Of a stretch of 64,000 nucleotides of DNA, positions 19,001 through 28,063 are shown piece by piece. The notes under the pieces are model-generated. The model worked only from the letters and a program-made list of their open reading frames with translations, had not been told where the DNA came from and made no database searches. Position 1 is the first letter of the stretch, and each line of letters opens with the position of its first letter. A program made the position numbers and the translations under genes. Source of the stretch: Streptococcus timonensis (GTDB lineage Bacteria > Bacillota > Bacilli > Lactobacillales > Streptococcaceae); NCBI RefSeq assembly GCF_900095845.1, contig NZ_FMIX01000003.1, forward strand, positions 62,001 through 126,000. Direction: 5' to 3'.

Positions 19001-20269
19001 TTAGTTACCAAATTTTTGTTGGATTGTTTCTTTGATCAATGTTACAGCATCATTAGCAGCTGTTTTAGCATCTTTCTTACCGCTTACAGCGTCAAAGAGC
19101 ATTGTTTTAGCTGGGTCCCAAACTGTTGACATTTGAGAGATGTTTGGCATTGGTTGTGCGTTCTTGAACTGCTCGATAACAGCTGTAGTCAACTCATCTT
19201 TTTTACCTTCAGCGTAAGCACGGGCTTCAGTGTTAGCTGGGATTTCGTTAGTAGCATCGTAGAATGCTTTTTGTTGTTCAGTTGAAACAAGGAAGTCTAC
19301 AAATTTTTGAGCGCCTTCAAGGTTCTTAGTACTTGATGGGATGACCCAAGCTTTACCACCACCAAAGGCTGCGTAGTTTTTACCGTTTGGAAGAGTTGGG
19401 ATAGTTGCAACACCGTAGTTTACTTTAGCATCTTTGAATGCTTGAGCTTTCCAAGGACCATCGATGATCGCAGCTGTTTTACCTTCTTGGAATTGAGTTT
19501 GGATCAAGTTTCCAGCACCTTCAGTGTCTTGCATACCTTTAGGCCATTTATCGTACCAAGTTTTAGCGTATTCGATACCTGCGATAGCACCATCGTTAGC
19601 AAGACCGATATCTTTAGGATTTTTACCATTGTCACCAAATACGTAAGCTCCGTTACCAGCAAGAAGTCCGTATGCGTAGTAGAAGTTAGTCCAGTCAGCT
19701 AGGAAAGCAGTAGTTTTTCCATCTTCACCAGCGAAGGCATATTTGCTATCTTTAGCAAGATTTTCTAAGTCAGCAAATGTTTTTGGAGCTTCTTTGATCA
19801 AGTCTTTGTTGTAGTACAGAACAAGTGACTCGATAACAGCTGGAGCACCGTAAACTTTTCCACCAACAGTCACAAGAGATTTAGTAGTATCGTCTGTTTT
19901 AGCACCGTCGCTTAGTTTAACTTCTGAAAGTTGTCCATCAGTACCAAGGCTACCTACACGGTCGTATGGTGCCATCATAACGTCAGCAGCTTGACCTGAT
20001 TGGTTGTCAAGTGAAAGTTTGTCAAGTCCGCCAAGTTGGTCACCAGATTTGATGTTAACTTTTGTTCCTGATTCTTTTTCATAAGCAGCAGCAACTTTCT
20101 CAGCGTAAGCTTTATATTGGTCTTCAACGTAGAAAGTGATTTCTTTTGCTTCAGATGAGCTAGTATCAGCAGCTTTATCAGCAGTTTTGCTTCCGCAAGC
20201 TACCAAAAGTAAGCTAGCAAGAGTAGCAGTTCCAAGCACAGCAGCGCTCTTCATGAATTTAGATGACAT
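19001..20269 (-). CDS. malX: maltodextrin-binding lipoprotein MalX
   Basis: 422 residues. The signal peptide ends in a lipobox, LLLVAC, with Cys at about residue 25, so the protein is lipid-anchored outside the membrane. The mature part is a MalE-like solute-binding fold: DQLGGLDKLSLDNQSGQAADVMMAPYDRVG near the N-lobe and AAIIDGPWKAQAF in the C-lobe. It captures maltotetraose-type and longer maltodextrins for MalC-MalD. AGGAGG lies 8 nt before the ATG. Transcription starts from a promoter with two LacI-type operators. Confidence 0.95.
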   Translation of the reverse strand: MSSKFMKSAAVLGTATLASLLLVACGSKTADKAADTSSSEAKEITFYVEDQYKAYAEKVAAAYEKESGTKVNIKSGDQLGGLDKLSLDNQSGQAADVMMAPYDRVGSLGTDGQLSEVKLSDGAKTDDTTKSLVTVGGKVYGAPAVIESLVLYYNKDLIKEAPKTFADLENLAKDSKYAFAGEDGKTTAFLADWTNFYYAYGLLAGNGAYVFGDNGKNPKDIGLANDGAIAGIEYAKTWYDKWPKGMQDTEGAGNLIQTQFQEGKTAAIIDGPWKAQAFKDAKVNYGVATIPTLPNGKNYAAFGGGKAWVIPSSTKNLEGAQKFVDFLVSTEQQKAFYDATNEIPANTEARAYAEGKKDELTTAVIEQFKNAQPMPNISQMSTVWDPAKTMLFDAVSGKKDAKTAANDAVTLIKETIQQKFGN

Positions 20270-20308
20270 AGTGTATTCCTCCTAAAGAATAACAAGTTTT
20301 ATAGTCTA

Positions 20309-20367
20309 GGGAACGCAAACGTTTTCCCTTATGACCTTAGTATAACACAAATAGAAAACGGTTGCAA
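20309..20367 (-). promoter_or_regulatory. malX promoter with MalR/CcpA-type operators
   Basis: On the minus strand, TTGCAA (20367-20362) and TATACT (20344-20339) are 17 bp apart. The -35 lies in TTGCAACCGTTTTCT, which fits the CcpA cre consensus in 14 of 15 positions and also resembles a MalR half-palindrome. The near-palindrome GGGAACGCAAACGTTTTCCC (20309-20328) covers the expected start point. A further partial site, GCAAACGATTGC, lies at 20482. Confidence 0.8.
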
Positions 20368-20583
20368 TAGTTTTTTTTAAAAAAAGTAAAAAAAGTTACA
20401 ATCTCAACATCTTTGATTGGAATTATATAATAAGAAGAAAGTTCATGATTTATAAACTTTATTCTAAAAAGTAAAGAATAGGCAAACGATTGCATCAAAA
20501 TAAGCCGAATGAAAATCATTTCAAAAATTAAAATATAGGGAATTTCAAAATTTAACCAGAAAAAAGTTGGAAAAAGTTTTTTT

Positions 20584-20642
20584 ACAAACGCTTGCAATTA
20601 TTTTAGAAATGGGTTATACTTTAGTTGACGCAAACGTTTGCG
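20584..20642 (+). promoter_or_regulatory. malQ-malP promoter with MalR/CcpA-type operators
   Basis: TTGCAA (20592-20597) and TATACT (20615-20620) are 17 bp apart, the same hexamers as the divergent malX promoter. ACAAACGCTTGCAAT (20584-20598) overlaps the -35, and the perfect palindrome CGCAAACGTTTGCG (20629-20642) covers the start point. The 220 bp between the two promoters is AT-rich with no gene; it holds TGAAAATCATTTCA (20510-20523) and a weak third operator. Confidence 0.8.
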
Positions 20643-20687
20643 CATATAAATATGAAACTCTTAACTACAAACACGCGAGGTGCTATT

Positions 20688-22205
20688 ATGAAAAAACGTC
20701 AAAGTGGTGTGTTAATGCACATCTCATCTCTTCCTGGAGCATACGGGATTGGATCGTTTGGTAAAAGTGCGTACGACTTTGTTGATTTCTTAGTTCGTAC
20801 CAAACAACGTTACTGGCAAATCCTTCCATTAGGAACAACTAGTTACGGTGATTCTCCTTACCAATCATTCTCAGCTTTTGCAGGGAATACTCACTTTATC
20901 GATCTTGATATCTTGGTTGAGCAAGGTTTACTAGATGCTAGTGATCTTGAAGGGATTGACTTTGGTAGCAACCCAGAAGAAGTAGACTACGCGAAGATTT
21001 ATTATGCGCGTCGTCCTCTTCTTGAAAAAGCAGTTAAACGTTTCTTTGAAATCGGGGATGTCAAAGACTTCGAAAAATTTGCTCAAGAAAATCAATCATG
21101 GCTTGAACTATTTGCAGAGTATATGGCAATCAAGGAGCATTTTGATAATCTTGCTTGGACAGAATGGCCAGATGCAGATGCTCGTGCTCGTAAAGCTTCA
21201 ACTCTTGAAAGCTACCGTGAGAAATTAGCTGACAAGCTTGTTTATCACCGCGTAACCCAATACCTTTTCTTCCAACAATGGTTGAAGTTGAAAGCATACG
21301 CTAACGAAAACCACATCGAGATTGTGGGTGATATGCCTATCTATGTAGCGGAAGATTCAAGCGACATGTGGGCAAATCCACATCTTTTCAAGACAGATGT
21401 CAACGGTAAGGCGACTTGCATCGCAGGATGCCCACCAGATGAATTTTCTGCAACTGGTCAGCTTTGGGGTAACCCAATCTATGACTGGGAAGCAATGGAC
21501 AAAGACGGCTACAAATGGTGGATTGAACGCTTGCGTGAAAGCTTCAAAATCTACGACATCGTTCGTATCGACCACTTCCGTGGATTTGAATCATACTGGG
21601 AAATCCCAGCTGGTTCAGAGACTGCAGCGCCTGGTAAATGGGTGAAAGGTCCAGACTATAAACTCTTTGCAGCTGTTAAGGAAGAACTCGGTGACTTGAA
21701 TATCATCGCAGAAGACCTTGGATTTATGACTGACGAAGTTATTGAACTACGTGAGCGCACTGGATTCCCAGGAATGAAGGTTCTTCAATTTGCCTTCAAC
21801 CCAGAGCACGAAAGTATCGACAGCCCACACTTGGCACCAGCCAACTCAGTTATGTACACAGGAACACACGATAACAACACTGTTCTTGGTTGGTATCGTA
21901 ATGAAATCGACGATCCAACTCGTGAGTACATGGCACGTTATACAAACCGCAAGGAATATGAAACAGTAGTACATGCTATGCTTCGTACAGCCTTCTCATC
22001 AGTAAGCTTTATGACTATCGCTACTATGCAAGATTTGCTAGAGTTGGATGGTTCAGCTCGTATGAACTTCCCATCTACTCTTGGTGGAAACTGGTCATGG
22101 CGTATGACAGAGGATCAATTGACTCCTGCTGTCGAAGAAACTTTGCTTGACTTGACTACAATTTATCGCCGAATCAATGAAAATTTGGTAGAATTAAAGA
22201 AATAA
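20688..22205 (+). CDS. malQ: 4-alpha-glucanotransferase (amylomaltase)
   Basis: 505 residues from ATG 20688, preceded by GAGGTG; an earlier in-frame ATG at 20625 would lie in the promoter-operator. A GH77 enzyme that moves glucan segments between maltodextrins, releasing glucose and making longer chains for MalP. Characteristic pieces are [13 protein letters not shown] at the N-terminus, the nucleophile region [14 protein letters not shown] (about 288-301), the acid/base region IIAEDLG (about 339-345) and [11 protein letters not shown] (about 393-403). It forms an operon with malP 23 bp downstream. Confidence 0.96.
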   Translation: MKKRQSGVLMHISSLPGAYGIGSFGKSAYDFVDFLVRTKQRYWQILPLGTTSYGDSPYQSFSAFAGNTHFIDLDILVEQGLLDASDLEGIDFGSNPEEVDYAKIYYARRPLLEKAVKRFFEIGDVKDFEKFAQENQSWLELFAEYMAIKEHFDNLAWTEWPDADARARKASTLESYREKLADKLVYHRVTQYLFFQQWLKLKAYANENHIEIVGDMPIYVAEDSSDMWANPHLFKTDVNGKATCIAGCPPDEFSATGQLWGNPIYDWEAMDKDGYKWWIERLRESFKIYDIVRIDHFRGFESYWEIPAGSETAAPGKWVKGPDYKLFAAVKEELGDLNIIAEDLGFMTDEVIELRERTGFPGMKVLQFAFNPEHESIDSPHLAPANSVMYTGTHDNNTVLGWYRNEIDDPTREYMARYTNRKEYETVVHAMLRTAFSSVSFMTIATMQDLLELDGSARMNFPSTLGGNWSWRMTEDQLTPAVEETLLDLTTIYRRINENLVELKK

Positions 22206-22228
22206 AACATTATCAGGAGACACAAAAA

Positions 22229-24487
22229 ATGTTACCATTACAAGAATTTGTACAAAATCGTTACAATAAATCTATCGCAGAATGTAGTAACGAAGAGCTT
22301 TACCTTGCTCTTCTTAACTACAGCAAAATTGCTAGCAGTCAAAAACCAGTCAACACTGGTAAGAAAAAAGTTTACTACATCTCAGCTGAGTTCCTTATCG
22401 GGAAACTCTTATCAAACAACTTGATTAACCTTGGTCTTTATGACGATGTTAAGAAAGAACTTGCTGACGCAGGTAAAGAGTTGATCGAAATCGAAGAAGT
22501 AGAATTGGAACCATCACTTGGTAACGGTGGTTTGGGACGTTTGGCAGCCTGCTTTATCGACTCAATCGCTACACTTGGTTTGAACGGTGACGGTGTTGGT
22601 TTGAACTACCACTTTGGTCTTTTCCAACAAGTGCTTAAAAACAACCAACAAGAAACAATTCCTAACGCTTGGTTGACTGACCAAAACTGGTTGGTTCGCT
22701 CAAGCCGTAGCTACCAAGTACCATTTGCGCACTTCACATTGACATCTACTCTTTACGATATCGATGTACCTGGTTACAAAACAGCTACTAAAAACCGTTT
22801 GCGTTTGTTTGACTTGGATTCAGTTGACTCTTCTATCATCGAAGATGGTATCAACTTTGACAAGACAGATATCGCTCGCAACTTGACTCTTTTCCTTTAC
22901 CCAGACGATAGCGACAAACAAGGTGAATTGCTCCGTATCTTCCAACAATACTTCATGGTTTCAAACGGTGCTCAATTAATCATCGATGAAGCAATCGAAA
23001 AAGGAAGCAACTTGCATGACCTTGCTGACTACGCAGTTGTACAAATCAACGATACTCACCCATCAATGGTGATTCCTGAATTGATCCGTCTTTTGACTGA
23101 ACGTGGTATCGAACTTGATGAAGCAATTTCTATCGTTCGTAGCATGACTGCCTACACAAACCACACAATCCTTGCTGAAGCCCTTGAAAAATGGCCTCTT
23201 GAATTCTTTGAAGAAGTGGTTCCTCACTTGGTACCAATCATCAAAGAATTGGACCGTCGTGTTAAAGCAGAATACAAAGACCCAGCTGTTCAAATCATCG
23301 ATGAGAGCGGACGTGTTCATATGGCTCACATGGATATCCACTACGGATACAGTGTTAACGGGGTTGCGGCTCTTCACACTGAAATCTTGAAGAACTCAGA
23401 GTTGAAAGCTTTCTACGACATTTACCCAGAAAAATTCAACAACAAAACAAACGGTATTACTTTCCGTCGTTGGCTCATGCATGCTAACCCAAGATTGTCT
23501 CACTACTTGGATGAGATTCTTGGACACGAATGGCACCATGAAGCTTCTAAATTGGAAGACCTTCTTTCATACGAAGACAAGGCTGCTGTCAAAGAAAAAT
23601 TGGAAAGCATCAAAGCTCACAACAAACGTAAATTGGCTCGTCACTTGAAAGAGCACCAAGGTGTGGAAATCAATACAAACTCTATCTTTGATATCCAAAT
23701 CAAGCGTCTTCACGAGTACAAACGTCAACAAATGAACGCTTTGTATGTGATTCACAAATACTTGGACATCAAGGCTGGTAATATCCCTGCTCGTCCAATC
23801 ACAGTATTCTTTGGTGGTAAAGCAGCTCCTGCCTACACAATCGCCCAAGACATCATCCACTTGATCCTTTGCTTGTCAGAAGTGATTGCAAACGACCCAG
23901 CAGTAGCTCCACACTTGCAAGTGGTAATGGTTGAAAACTACAACGTTACTGCAGCAAGCTTCCTCATCCCAGCATGTGATATCTCAGAACAAATCTCACT
24001 TGCTTCTAAAGAAGCTTCAGGTACTGGTAACATGAAATTCATGTTGAACGGAGCTTTGACTCTTGGTACTATGGACGGTGCTAACGTGGAAATCGCTGAG
24101 TTGGTTGGCGATGAAAACATCTACATCTTCGGTGAAGATTCAGAAACTGTTATCGACCTTTACGCAAAATCAGCTTACAAATCAAGCGAATTCTACGCTC
24201 GTGAAGCGATCAAACCTTTGGTTGACTTTATCGTGAGCGACGCTGTTCTTGCAGTTGGTAAGAAAGAACGCTTGGAACGTCTTTACAATGAATTAATCAA
24301 CAAAGACTGGTTCATGACTCTTCTTGACTTAGAAGACTACATCAAAGTGAAAGAGCAAATGCTTGCTGATTACGAAAACCGTGATGCATGGTTGGATAAA
24401 GTGATCGTCAACATTGCTAAAGCAGGATTCTTCTCATCTGACCGTACAATCGCTCAGTATAACGAAGATATCTGGCACTTGAACTAA
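22229..24487 (+). CDS. malP: maltodextrin/glycogen phosphorylase
   Basis: 752 residues, a GT35 phosphorylase that releases glucose-1-phosphate from maltodextrins. The pyridoxal-phosphate site is visible near residues 592-612 as [21 protein letters not shown]. Other conserved blocks are [16 protein letters not shown] near residue 95 and RRIHEYKRQ-like [17 protein letters not shown] near 490. CAGGAGA precedes the ATG. Works with MalQ on the products imported by MalXCD. Codon usage is strongly biased to the highly expressed set. Confidence 0.96.
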   Translation: MLPLQEFVQNRYNKSIAECSNEELYLALLNYSKIASSQKPVNTGKKKVYYISAEFLIGKLLSNNLINLGLYDDVKKELADAGKELIEIEEVELEPSLGNGGLGRLAACFIDSIATLGLNGDGVGLNYHFGLFQQVLKNNQQETIPNAWLTDQNWLVRSSRSYQVPFAHFTLTSTLYDIDVPGYKTATKNRLRLFDLDSVDSSIIEDGINFDKTDIARNLTLFLYPDDSDKQGELLRIFQQYFMVSNGAQLIIDEAIEKGSNLHDLADYAVVQINDTHPSMVIPELIRLLTERGIELDEAISIVRSMTAYTNHTILAEALEKWPLEFFEEVVPHLVPIIKELDRRVKAEYKDPAVQIIDESGRVHMAHMDIHYGYSVNGVAALHTEILKNSELKAFYDIYPEKFNNKTNGITFRRWLMHANPRLSHYLDEILGHEWHHEASKLEDLLSYEDKAAVKEKLESIKAHNKRKLARHLKEHQGVEINTNSIFDIQIKRLHEYKRQQMNALYVIHKYLDIKAGNIPARPITVFFGGKAAPAYTIAQDIIHLILCLSEVIANDPAVAPHLQVVMVENYNVTAASFLIPACDISEQISLASKEASGTGNMKFMLNGALTLGTMDGANVEIAELVGDENIYIFGEDSETVIDLYAKSAYKSSEFYAREAIKPLVDFIVSDAVLAVGKKERLERLYNELINKDWFMTLLDLEDYIKVKEQMLADYENRDAWLDKVIVNIAKAGFFSSDRTIAQYNEDIWHLN

Positions 24488-24521
24488 GATATAAAATTTA
24501 ATAGTTATTACACTATCTAGC

Positions 24522-24555
24522 AAAAAAGCGAGTTTCAATTGAAATTCGCTTTTTT
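24522..24555 (+). terminator. malQP terminator
   Basis: AAAAAAGCGA (24522-24531) pairs with TCGCTTTTTT (24546-24555); the centre TTTCAATTGAAA extends the stem. Ends in a T-run. Confidence 0.85.
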
Positions 24556-24625
24556 ATTTGAACAATTTATAGTAGAAATAGTATAGATAATCACTAATAT
24601 AAAGAATCATTTTTAAAATAAAATA

Positions 24626-24634
24626 TGTTAAAAT
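24626..24634 (+). promoter_or_regulatory. extended -10 promoter of the PlcR/TprA-like regulator
   Basis: TGTTAAAAT (24626-24634) is an extended -10 with no convincing -35, 46 nt before the gene. Confidence 0.5.
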
Positions 24635-24679
24635 AAATACATATAATTAGTTTATACCTAATATTTACAGAGGGATGCT

Positions 24680-25576
24680 ATGAAAAATTTAGAGATTGGG
24701 AAACGAATTCGTACATTACGGACTGAAAAAGGATTGAGTAGGGAAACCTTTTGTGGAGATGAAAAAGAACTTACTGTTCGTCAGTTGGGCCGAATTGAAA
24801 CGGGAAATAACTTGCCCAGTTTAGCGAAACTAGACTATATAGCCAAAGTATTAGGAGTTTCAATATCTCAGCTAATTGACGAGGGCTTGTTAATTGTTCC
24901 TAAAGAGTATTTAAAACTAAAAACGAAATTGATTCGTCAATCTATTCATGGAGATGAAGAAAAAATTCTTCAACGTGAGGAAATCTTTGAGGAAATTCAG
25001 GAACGCTTTTATGACCAACTGCCTGAAGATGAGCAAGTAGCAGTTGAAGTCCTACAAGCCATTGATGATGTATATGTTTCTGAAAACGCTGAATTTGGGG
25101 AAGGTTTAATTGAGGAGTATTTTGAGCAAACAATGCTGCGAACAGAATATTCGACAAATGATCTACTACTATTGTACTTGTATTTTTTATCTTTAGCGGT
25201 TAATGCAGAACGAGATGAAATAACTTTAAAAAAAGTTTGTCTAAATATTGTATCTCAAACAAATTATGATGATACAAACTATATTCACTTGCTTCAAAGG
25301 GTGCTAATAGGTTTAGTACTTTATCAGCTTGACATCGATTATCATGAATTTATACCTGAAATATTGAGCATTTTAAGAGAAATTATGATTGACATCGGAG
25401 ATACTAGTTTAAAACCAACTGTAGACTTCATTGAAGCAAAATATTACTTATACGGAGAAAAAGATAAAGAAAAAGCCCTGCAATACTATGAAAAAGCTAT
25501 CAATGGGGCAGAATTTTTGAATGACATGAATTTTAAAAATCGAGTGATAGAAGAAAAAAATAAGGACTTTCCATAA
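24680..25576 (+). CDS. XRE/TPR regulator of RRNPP type (PlcR/TprA-like)
   Basis: 298 residues. Residues of about 5-62 are an XRE helix-turn-helix (IGKRIRTLRTEKGLSRETFC, then RQLGRIETGNNLPSLAKLDYIAKVLGVS). The rest is alpha-helical and acidic, ending in a clear TPR-like repeat (EAKYYLYGEKDKEKALQYYEKAI, about 257-279). This is the architecture of RRNPP peptide-pheromone receptors such as PlcR and TprA. No matching secreted pheromone gene was found beside it. AGAGGG precedes the ATG. The gene and its flanks are visibly richer in A+T than the neighbouring mal genes, which suggests accessory or transferred DNA. The ABC exporter downstream is its likely target. Confidence 0.7.
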   Translation: MKNLEIGKRIRTLRTEKGLSRETFCGDEKELTVRQLGRIETGNNLPSLAKLDYIAKVLGVSISQLIDEGLLIVPKEYLKLKTKLIRQSIHGDEEKILQREEIFEEIQERFYDQLPEDEQVAVEVLQAIDDVYVSENAEFGEGLIEEYFEQTMLRTEYSTNDLLLLYLYFLSLAVNAERDEITLKKVCLNIVSQTNYDDTNYIHLLQRVLIGLVLYQLDIDYHEFIPEILSILREIMIDIGDTSLKPTVDFIEAKYYLYGEKDKEKALQYYEKAINGAEFLNDMNFKNRVIEEKNKDFP

Positions 25577-25585
25577 TTTCAATTT

Positions 25586-25631
25586 AAAAACAGGACATAA
25601 ATGTCAGTGGACATAAATGTCCTGTTTTTTT
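25586..25631 (+). terminator. terminator with twin GACATAAATGTC palindromes
   Basis: AAAAACAGGACAT (25586-25598) pairs with ATGTCCTGTTTTT (25617-25629). Inside it, GACATAAATGTC occurs twice, 16 bp apart, each a palindrome by itself. Confidence 0.75.
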
Positions 25632-25734
25632 ACTCTCGTAAGGTATATACTGTTATTGTAAATAAGTTAAGAAGAGCGCAATGCTAGAAACATTTCTATT
25701 TAACGGGATGTAGATTAGCAGGCGGGAGAAAAAT

Positions 25735-25956
25735 ATGGTAAAAACAATTGACTATTATATGGATGAAAAGTTTGTCAAAAAGGATTATCTGATTATCAAA
25801 AATAGTCTAGATAGCAGACGACTATGTAAAGTAACACTTGATGAGAAGCTACTAAAGTTAGTTCTCTTGCTTCCAAATGAAGTGAAAGAAATCAAAATGG
25901 ACTCCAACTTAAATCCGAGAATTAGAGTTGATGACATAACCGATGGGAGTGAGTGA
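25735..25956 (+). CDS. small hypothetical protein of the ABC cassette
   Basis: 73 residues, hydrophilic with mixed charge, no signal peptide, no membrane helix and one cysteine (Cys33). GGGAGAA precedes the ATG by 6 nt. I recognise no family. It lies 41 bp upstream of an ABC ATPase gene and behind a terminator, so it probably opens that operon. It could be an accessory or adaptor protein; nothing identifies it as a bacteriocin precursor (no double-Gly leader, too few Cys/Ser/Thr for a lantibiotic). Confidence 0.55.
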   Translation: MVKTIDYYMDEKFVKKDYLIIKNSLDSRRLCKVTLDEKLLKLVLLLPNEVKEIKMDSNLNPRIRVDDITDGSE

Positions 25957-25997
25957 AGTTTCTAAAATAGAAATTAAAATTAGAAAGAGGTAATAAA

Positions 25998-26822
25998 ATG
26001 ATTAAGGTAGAAAGAGTTATAAAGCGATTTGGAAATAATATTGCTTTAAATCAAATTAGTTTTTCAATAAACGAAGGAGAAATTTTTGGATTTCTAGGTC
26101 CATCTGGTTCAGGGAAGACAACAATGATCAATATTCTGACAGGACAGCTACAGGCTAACAGCGGAAAGACAGAATTATTAGGGAAAGATTCTCAAAAATT
26201 ACTTCCGTCAGATTTTGAAGAGTTAGGTTTAGTAGGTGACACAAGTGGTTATTACGAAAAATTAAGTTTGTACAATAACTTGTTGCTATTTGCAAGACTA
26301 TACGGAGTTTCAAAATCTCGAATTGAAGAAATTCTAAAACAAGTTGGTCTGTATGATAGTAAAGACACTCCAGCTGAGAAACTTTCTACAGGAATGCGTC
26401 AACGAATGCTTTTAGCTCGTGCTTTAATCAATTATCCTAAAGTTCTATTTTTAGATGAACCTACAAGTGGGTTAGATCCCACCACCTCAAAGAAGATTCA
26501 CAAATTACTACAGGAGTTAAAAGAAAGAGGAACAACCATTTTCTTAACTACTCATGATATGAATGAGGCGACTTTATTATGTGATAACCTAGCTCTTTTG
26601 AATAAAGGCGATCTTATTGAACAAGGAAGCCCAAGCGAAATTATCCAAAAATACAACATGGAAAAAAAGGTTACAGTAACCTATAGTGACTATACTAAAA
26701 AAGTAGTGCGCTTCGAAGACTTGCAGCAAGAAGATTATAAAAAAATGATGACGATTCACTCATGTGAACCAACTTTAGAAGATATTTTTATTAAATTGAC
26801 AGGAGAAAAATTAGATGTTTAA
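25998..26822 (+). CDS. ABC transporter ATP-binding protein
   Basis: 274 residues. Walker A is GPSGSGKTT (about 34-42), the signature motif is LSTGMRQRM (about 132-140), Walker B is VLFLDEPTSGLDP (about 151-163) and the switch His is in LTTHD (about 183-187). The C-terminal extension is that of DrrA/CcmA-like exporters working with ABC-2 permeases. GAAAGAGG precedes the ATG. It overlaps the permease gene by 8 bp, so the two form one exporter. Substrate unknown; toxin or peptide export or self-immunity fits the neighbouring regulator. Confidence 0.88.
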   Translation: MIKVERVIKRFGNNIALNQISFSINEGEIFGFLGPSGSGKTTMINILTGQLQANSGKTELLGKDSQKLLPSDFEELGLVGDTSGYYEKLSLYNNLLLFARLYGVSKSRIEEILKQVGLYDSKDTPAEKLSTGMRQRMLLARALINYPKVLFLDEPTSGLDPTTSKKIHKLLQELKERGTTIFLTTHDMNEATLLCDNLALLNKGDLIEQGSPSEIIQKYNMEKKVTVTYSDYTKKVVRFEDLQQEDYKKMMTIHSCEPTLEDIFIKLTGEKLDV

Positions 26823-27564
26823 GAGAATTTTAGCCCTTATCTGGTTGAGGACACAAGTATTATTAACAAACAAAAACACTTTGGTACAAGTAGTATTCCC
26901 ATTCTTTCTTGTTCTACTCTTCCAAAATTTTATGAATACAGATGGCACTCAAGGGAAAACACTATTGTTCAGTTCTTTAACAATGGCATTCTCATTTTCT
27001 TCTGGATCAATGATTTCAAACTCTATTGCAGAGGAAAAAGAAAAAAGAATTTTTAAAACTCTTATCTTAAGCGGAGTTCGCCGTGGAGAATATCTTGTTT
27101 CCGTTTTGTTTTATCCTGTAATCTTTGCCTTGGCTTCAGTTATTTCCTTCCCTATTATGGTTGAAGTGGATTTCGCAAAAGATTATCCTGTATACTTTGT
27201 AGTAGCTTCTCTGGTAGCATTATGTACATTTCTCTTAAATCTAGTGATTGGAGCTATTTCAGAAACACAAACTCAGGCTCAGGTTTATGGTTTGATTCCA
27301 ATGCTTGGTCTTTCATTCTTACCGATGTTTTCTCAAGTTAGCTCAGAGGTTAAGAAATTTATGGATACAAGCTTCTTAGGAGTTTATGTAGATTTCTTTA
27401 ATAAACCAGATTTCAAGTTGGATTTTGACAGTTTAGGGATCACTTTTGCTTGGGTTGTAGCATTACTTGCCCTTAGTTATTGGGGTTTAAAAAATAAAAA
27501 TAGAGTACAGTTTGGGAAATTAACAATCGCTAAACTTCATAAACTAACTTTTTTTAAAGCTTAG
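26815..27564 (+). CDS. ABC-2 type permease
   Basis: 249 residues with six hydrophobic segments. The cytosolic loop NSIAEEKEKRIFKTLILSGVRRGEYLVSVLF (about residues 63-93) is the conserved coupling region of ABC-2 permeases. It starts inside the ATPase gene, a strong sign of translational coupling. Followed by a terminator at 27615. Confidence 0.85.
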   Translation: MFKRILALIWLRTQVLLTNKNTLVQVVFPFFLVLLFQNFMNTDGTQGKTLLFSSLTMAFSFSSGSMISNSIAEEKEKRIFKTLILSGVRRGEYLVSVLFYPVIFALASVISFPIMVEVDFAKDYPVYFVVASLVALCTFLLNLVIGAISETQTQAQVYGLIPMLGLSFLPMFSQVSSEVKKFMDTSFLGVYVDFFNKPDFKLDFDSLGITFAWVVALLALSYWGLKNKNRVQFGKLTIAKLHKLTFFKA

Positions 27565-27614
27565 TGTTCAGTCCCCATAACCTAGTCTTTTGGATGGGGT
27601 ATAGCGTCAGACAA

Positions 27615-27642
27615 AAAACCAGCACTTAACAATGCTGGTTTT
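27615..27642 (+). terminator. terminator of the ABC cassette
   Basis: AAAACCAGCA (27615-27624) pairs with TGCTGGTTTT (27633-27642), 8-nt loop. Confidence 0.85.
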
Positions 27643-27748
27643 CACTACATTTAAGCCTCGGAACTTACTTAGAAATCACCTCAAGTTTCTTAGACTCGTT
27701 TACAAACAGTATTATAATAGTAATGTGGTAAAGAAAGAGGGTGTTTTT

Positions 27749-27955
27749 ATGTGGAAAAAATATTTTTCAAAATATAAATGGACTAATTTGTTTTGGATTC
27801 TTTTTGTAATTTGGTCATGCCTTTATAGGGGTAATAGTTCTTCGTTTCCGCTCACTCATCAAGAAATCTCCTTTCATGGATGTTGTTATGGGGCAGCACT
27901 TGCCTTATATCACTTGCTATTTATTGATAAATTTGTCATTTCGAATCGAAAATAA
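27749..27955 (+). CDS. small membrane protein, unknown
   Basis: 68 residues from ATG 27749, with AGAGGG 7 nt upstream and TATAAT at 27713-27718. Basic N-terminus (MWKKYFSKYKW), then a hydrophobic segment (about 12-26), a loop with GCCYG, and a second segment (about 47-61). No family recognised. The longer in-frame start at 27632 lies in a terminator and is unlikely. Confidence 0.6.
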   Translation: MWKKYFSKYKWTNLFWILFVIWSCLYRGNSSSFPLTHQEISFHGCCYGAALALYHLLFIDKFVISNRK

Positions 27956-28011
27956 ATGGAGAGGTCAAAATTTTTTATACTTTTCGGAAAGACAGTTAAA
28001 AATCGTGTTTT

Positions 28012-28043
28012 AAACCCGCATCTCAAGAAGAGGTGTGGGTTTT
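28012..28043. terminator. bidirectional terminator between small gene and rlmA
   Basis: AAACCCGCATCTC (28012-28024) pairs with GAGGTGTGGGTTT (28030-28042) with one mismatch, and A/T tracts lie on both sides. Confidence 0.75.
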
Positions 28044-28063
28044 GTATTATTTCAAAAATTTAT

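Noticed and set aside
22229-24487. Numerous opposite-strand open frames inside malP
   Set aside because: Shadows of strongly biased codons in a highly expressed gene; no start signals.
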